A stretch of DNA of 64,000 bases from Pseudomonas sp. BN411. GTDB taxonomy: Bacteria; Pseudomonadota; Gammaproteobacteria; Pseudomonadales; Pseudomonadaceae. The stretch's first letter is position 1. Every line of letters starts with the position of its first letter. Below, piece by piece: positions 60,603 to 64,000 of the stretch. The notes beneath the pieces were generated by a model, which searched no databases, was not told where the DNA came from, and was given only the letters and a program-made list of their open reading frames with translations. A program made the translations under genes and the position numbers. The DNA lies in the NCBI RefSeq assembly GCF_029871235.1, contig NZ_SSOM01000068.1, forward strand, positions 1 through 64,000, read 5' to 3'.

Positions 60603-61886
60603 ATGACGCACACTCCCTACCCTCAGTCCTATTACGCGTTCTCGGCCAACCCGGTGCCGGCACGCCCCGAACTGCAAGGTGAGACCGAAACCGACGTCTG
60701 CATCATCGGTGCAGGCTATACCGGCCTCTCCACTGCCCTCTTCCTTTTGGAGAACGGTTTCAAGGTCACCGTGCTTGAGGCCGCCAAGGTGGGCTTCGGC
60801 GCGTCCGGCCGTAACGGCGGCCAGATCGTCAACAGCTATAGCCGCGACATCGACTCTATCGAGCGCACCGCAAACCCGAAGAACGCCAAGCTGATGGCTG
60901 ACATGGCGTTCGAAGGCGGCCGCATCATTCGCGACCGCATCAGCAAGTACAACATCCAGTGCGACCTGAAGGATGGCGGCGTGTTCGCAGCCTTCACCAA
61001 GAAGCAGATGGCGCACCTGGAAGCCCAGAAGAAACTGTGGGAGCGCTTCGGCCACAACCAGCTGGAATTGCTGGACGCCAAGGGCATCCGCAAAGTGGCG
61101 GCGACCGACAACTATATTGGCGGCATGCTGGACATGAGCGGCGGTCACATCCATCCGCTCAACCTGGCCCTGGGTGAAGCCGCAGCCATCGAGTCCCTGG
61201 GCGGCGTGATCCACGAGCAGAGCCCCGCGACCCGTATCGAGCGCGGCGCAAACCCGGTGGTGCACACCCCGAAAGGCCGCGTTAAGGCCAAGTTCGTGGT
61301 TGTGGCCGGCAACGCCTACCTGGGCAACCTGGTTCCCGAGCTGGCCAGCAAATCCATGCCTTGCGGCACCCAGGTGGTGACCACCGAGCCGCTGTCGGAT
61401 GAAGTGGCCAAGTCCCTCCTGCCGCAGGACTACTGTGTAGAGGACTGCAACTACCTGCTGGACTACTACCGTCTTTCCGGCGACAAGCGCCTGATCTACG
61501 GCGGCGGCGTGGTTTACGGTGCCCGCGACCCGGCGAACATCGAAGCCATCATCCGTCCGAAGATGCTGAAGACCTTCCCGCAGCTGAAGAACGTGAAGAT
61601 CGACTTCGCCTGGACCGGCAACTTCCTGCTGACCCTGTCGCGCCTGCCCCAGGTCGGCCGGATCGGCGACAACATCTACTACTCCCAGGGCTGCAGCGGC
61701 CATGGCGTGACCTACACCCACATCGCGGGCAAGGTGATTGCCGAAACCCTGCGCGGCCAGGCCGAGCGCTTCGACGCCTTCGCCAGCCTGCCGCACTACC
61801 CCTTCCCGGGTGGTCGCATGTTCCGTGTGCCCTTCACTGCGATGGGTGCCTGGTACTACACCATGCGCGACAAGCTGGGCGTCTAA
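60603..61886 (+). CDS. FAD-dependent amine oxidase, PuuB-like
   Basis: This 427-residue DAO-type flavoprotein has the N-terminal dinucleotide-binding motif DVCIIGAGYTGLSTALFLLE, then GFGASGRNGGQIVNSYSRDI, the usual signature of gamma-glutamylputrescine oxidoreductases. FAWTGNFLLTLSRLPQVGRI and YYSQGCSGHGVTYTHIAGKV complete the FAD site. It probably oxidises gamma-glutamylputrescine or a related amine in polyamine catabolism. Single gene, with its own terminator. The substrate is uncertain, as Pseudomonas has several paralogues. Confidence 0.9.
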   Translation: MTHTPYPQSYYAFSANPVPARPELQGETETDVCIIGAGYTGLSTALFLLENGFKVTVLEAAKVGFGASGRNGGQIVNSYSRDIDSIERTANPKNAKLMADMAFEGGRIIRDRISKYNIQCDLKDGGVFAAFTKKQMAHLEAQKKLWERFGHNQLELLDAKGIRKVAATDNYIGGMLDMSGGHIHPLNLALGEAAAIESLGGVIHEQSPATRIERGANPVVHTPKGRVKAKFVVVAGNAYLGNLVPELASKSMPCGTQVVTTEPLSDEVAKSLLPQDYCVEDCNYLLDYYRLSGDKRLIYGGGVVYGARDPANIEAIIRPKMLKTFPQLKNVKIDFAWTGNFLLTLSRLPQVGRIGDNIYYSQGCSGHGVTYTHIAGKVIAETLRGQAERFDAFASLPHYPFPGGRMFRVPFTAMGAWYYTMRDKLGV

Positions 61887-61899
61887 TCCGCCAGCAACG

Positions 61900-61927
61900 A
61901 AAAACGGCGCCCCAGGGCGCCGTTTTT
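61900..61927. terminator. Bidirectional terminator
   Basis: A 12-bp stem AAAAACGGCGCC/GGCGCCGTTTTT with a CCAG loop lies between the converging PuuB-like gene and the lipoprotein gene. Confidence 0.92.
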
Positions 61928-61946
61928 CATTTCTCGATCAGCCTGC

Positions 61947-62615
61947 TCAAGGCATCTGCAGACGCGCCATCTTGGCGGCGTTGACCTGGCCCGCCGCTGC
62001 GAGCTCATCTGCGGCCTTCAGCCAGCGCGCCCGCTCCACCGACGCCGGCAACTGATTCGGCGCCTGCACCAGCACCGCCCAATTTCCCGTCTCCGTCCAG
62101 TCCGCCTTGAACTCGCTGAAGCTCATCACAGCCCGGCGTTTATGGCCAAGGCGCAGCAACACCTGCTCGTTGGTGCGGTCGTAACCGACCAGCAATGCGT
62201 AACGCCACGAGGGCATCCAGCCAAAACCTTCACGCAGGTGCACCAGCACCGGATTGCCCGCGGCGACCTGCTCCAGCAGGTCATCCAGCCGATTGCCCAG
62301 CGGATAGACGATCAGACCGTGCTGACGCGCTGTCGCCGCCAGCCCTTCGCGCAGGGACGCCTCTTTCTGCGGCAGCTGCAATTCCTTCTCGACCATGCCC
62401 GGCGTGACGTCATCCCCCTGCTGGGTCAGCAGGGCGGCCATCGAGGCGGGTGCACTCTGGTAGGCGTTTTGGGCAAAGAAGGGGACGCCACTCAGCTCGA
62501 CCCGCTCAGGCCCGGCCTGCAGCTTCGACGACAGCGGCTGGGCAGCACAACCGGCCAGCACGGCAACGCAAGCGGCAATAAGGACAGGGCGGAACAGGCG
62601 ATTCAGGACGGGCAC
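61947..62615 (-). CDS. Lipoprotein with C39-peptidase-like domain
   Basis: I start this protein at GTG 62615 (222 residues), because the next residues give a clean lipoprotein signal (LNRLFRPVLIAACVAVLAGC, lipobox LAGC). The open frame extends to 62786 without signal-like sequence. The mature part resembles papain-fold C39 proteins (SGVPFFAQNAYQSAPASMAA; GNPVLVHLREGFGWMPSWRY; ALLVGYDRTNEQVLLRLGHK), but the usual catalytic Cys position is Ser/Ala here. It may therefore be an inactive or divergent member. Outer-membrane or periplasmic location is expected. Converges on the PuuB-like gene. Confidence 0.8.
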   Translation of the reverse strand: MPVLNRLFRPVLIAACVAVLAGCAAQPLSSKLQAGPERVELSGVPFFAQNAYQSAPASMAALLTQQGDDVTPGMVEKELQLPQKEASLREGLAATARQHGLIVYPLGNRLDDLLEQVAAGNPVLVHLREGFGWMPSWRYALLVGYDRTNEQVLLRLGHKRRAVMSFSEFKADWTETGNWAVLVQAPNQLPASVERARWLKAADELAAAGQVNAAKMARLQMP

Positions 62616-62930
62616 GGCAACACTCGCTGTAGGCAACCTCGAATGGCTGCCGATGATACTGGCAGGAGCCCGGCCGGTACATCGCACGCCTTGCAGGATG
62701 CGATCCGGAACAATGCCGGATGCGGTCTGTATACCCATCGCATCGTGCAAAACACACAACAGCGGGTACAAAAGCCGCTTACCCATTCATTTGCGCGACA
62801 AAAAGTTAGTATTTCACGACGCGCTGTGACTTCTCGGTCAGGTCTCGCCATCCACATTCACGACGGTGTAACAAAGGGCTGAAGCCGCGCCGTCACCTTC
62901 ATTGGGCACAATATGGAGAGACCCGCTCCC

Positions 62931-63200
62931 ATGAACACTCCGCTGCGTTTCAACGAAGCACTGATCATCACTGGCCGTGCATTCAAACCCTTCCAGTGCG
63001 TTGCCTGGGCCCTGCAAGACGGCACCGGCGAACTCAGCATCAGCGTGATCGACCGTACCAATACCCGTCTGCTCGGTCGTTCGAAGATTCCTTGCAGCAC
63101 CTATTCCGACCCGGAGCAACTGGCAAGCATCCTCAAGCAATCCCGTGAGGAGCTGAGCCGCAAGGGCTACGACCTCGAGCCCTGGACGATGCCGGAGTAA
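62931..63200 (+). CDS. Small conserved Pseudomonas-type hypothetical protein
   Basis: An 89-residue soluble protein starting at ATG 62931 with GGAGAGACC upstream (ATG 62913 is an alternative). Sequence LRFNEALIITGRAFKPFQCV, then WALQDGTGELSISVIDRTNT and ILKQSREELSRKGYDLEPWT. No known motif. It lies divergent from the lipoprotein gene. Function unknown. Confidence 0.75.
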   Translation: MNTPLRFNEALIITGRAFKPFQCVAWALQDGTGELSISVIDRTNTRLLGRSKIPCSTYSDPEQLASILKQSREELSRKGYDLEPWTMPE

Positions 63201-63419
63201 GACTCCAGCGCCAGTGCCCAATGCGCGGCGGGCAGGCCTCCCTGCTCGCCCCGGCTGCGTTTTCCCTCCCGATCTCCCCCCTTCCCGATCCCGCACTGAA
63301 TCCGACCTCCCCAACAGGTGATGGACTTCGCCAGCCTTGGCGAGATCTGTGGGCCTATTGTCATTGTTGCCATCCGCCATTCGCTGCAGACTGACGTCAT
63401 CGCTTCTCCCGAGATCGTC

Positions 63420-64000
63420 ATGGACCCAATTCGCCATATCGCCTGCCTCGCTTTCGCCGAGGTCATGAGCCTGGATGTCACCGGCCCGCTGCAGGTGTTC
63501 GCCTCGGCCAATGTCGAACGCCAGCGCCAGGGGCTGCCGCCTTGCTACGTGCTGCATCTGCTCGGCCCTGAGGCGGGGCCGGTGAAGACATCCGCCGGCT
63601 TTGCGCTGGTGGCTGAGCAGGCCTGGCGCGAGATCGACCCGACAAGCCTGGACACCTTGCTGATTCCCGGTGGGATGGAGATGACCCAGCTTTGCGAAGA
63701 CGCGGCCTTGCTGGATTGGCTACGCCGGGCAGAACCCCAAGTACGACGCCTGGGTTCCATCTGTTCGGGCGCCTTGGTCCTCGCAGCAGCCGGGTTGCTG
63801 GATGGCCGTAAGGCCACAACGCACTGGTCGGACGTGGAGGCCCTAAGCTGCCATGCCGCGGTGGAAGTACAAGGAGACCGCCTGCACACTTATGACCCGC
63901 AAGGCCAGGATGGCGACGCCCACGTATTCACGTCCGCAGGCGTCACTGCTGGTATCGACCTGGCGCTTGCCCTGGTGGAAGCGGACCTTGGCCGCTCCGT
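63420..64000 (+). CDS. GlxA-family regulator, 5' part
   Basis: The gene runs off the window. From ATG 63420 the frame gives MDPIRHIACLAFAEVMSLDV then the DJ-1/PfpI-like ligand domain: LDTLLIPGGMEMTQLCEDAA, then RRLGSICSGALVLAAAGLLD and GRKATTHWSDVEALSCHAAV, with the nucleophile-elbow Cys in CSG. In this family an AraC-type HTH follows, beyond 64000. Such regulators sense small metabolites, often in amine or amino-acid catabolism. Targets are not visible. Confidence 0.88.
   Translation, partial: MDPIRHIACLAFAEVMSLDVTGPLQVFASANVERQRQGLPPCYVLHLLGPEAGPVKTSAGFALVAEQAWREIDPTSLDTLLIPGGMEMTQLCEDAALLDWLRRAEPQVRRLGSICSGALVLAAAGLLDGRKATTHWSDVEALSCHAAVEVQGDRLHTYDPQGQDGDAHVFTSAGVTAGIDLALALVEADLGRS

Noticed and set aside
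60564..61796. 410-codon frame antisense to the PuuB-like gene
   Set aside because: The plus-strand frame has clear FAD motifs; the minus-strand one is His/Val-rich shadow sequence.

Overview
The window is a high-GC gammaproteobacterial chromosome, almost certainly Pseudomonas. The right-hand 11 kb is the conserved thrS-infC-rpmI-rplT-pheS-pheT-ihfA-merR block, followed by a tRNA-Pro(GGG) gene. tRNA-Val(GAC), a PuuB-like oxidase, a C39-like lipoprotein and a GlxA-type regulator lie on the other side. Species cannot be fixed from the sequence alone.

Layout. (1) 1-2682 is a scrap-heap of old mobile DNA. It has a complete IS3-family element (1-1231) that cuts a membrane-protein gene, the 5' end of a cytosine methyltransferase joined to another gene fragment, and a further partial gene. 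(2) 2683-5659 is a 2.9-kb cassette bounded by two identical 68-bp direct repeats. Each repeat holds a piece of the tRNA-Pro 3' end and a terminator. The cassette carries an MmyB-like regulator, a truncated 5-aminolevulinate synthase gene and an MFS exporter. (3) 5631-52710 is a 47-kb genomic island in the 3' end of tRNA-Pro. It is flanked by perfect 50-bp direct repeats, has a 26-bp candidate integrase arm site repeated near both ends, and carries a tyrosine integrase just inside the left end. (4) 52661-64000 is core chromosome.

The island is a defence island without visible conjugation genes. From left to right it holds: a two-gene unit (soluble protein plus four-helix membrane protein); a GHKL-ATPase/PD-(D/E)XK nuclease; a DUF4145-like zinc protein; a 1707-residue exonuclease-RecQ-UvrD fusion; a phage-like DUF932/YqaJ-exonuclease/metal-binding cassette; and several small membrane, secreted and kinase-like proteins. 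Next comes a 16-kb co-directional gene train, hsdR-HNH-hsdM-hsdS-zorA-zorB-zorC-zorD plus two unknown membrane proteins. This is a type I restriction-modification system fused into one apparent operon with a type I Zorya system.

Beyond it lie an rmuC-like gene, a secreted Asp-rich repeat protein and an M15-peptidase-like gene, divergent from a WYL regulator of the CapW/BrxR kind. A 716-residue protein with a C-terminal nuclease motif follows. The right end has a small lifestyle module (inovirus-Gp2-like protein, AlpA, a winged-helix protein and an orphan IstB/DnaC-like AAA+ ATPase with an apparent ribbon-helix-helix segment).

The best candidates for undescribed biology are the rmuC/Asp-repeat/M15 operon with its regulator, the two extra genes after zorD, the GHKL-nuclease, the soluble/4-TM pair, the 716-residue nuclease, and the RHH-AAA+ protein with its palindromic operator. 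All functional calls are from reading motifs; no database search was run.
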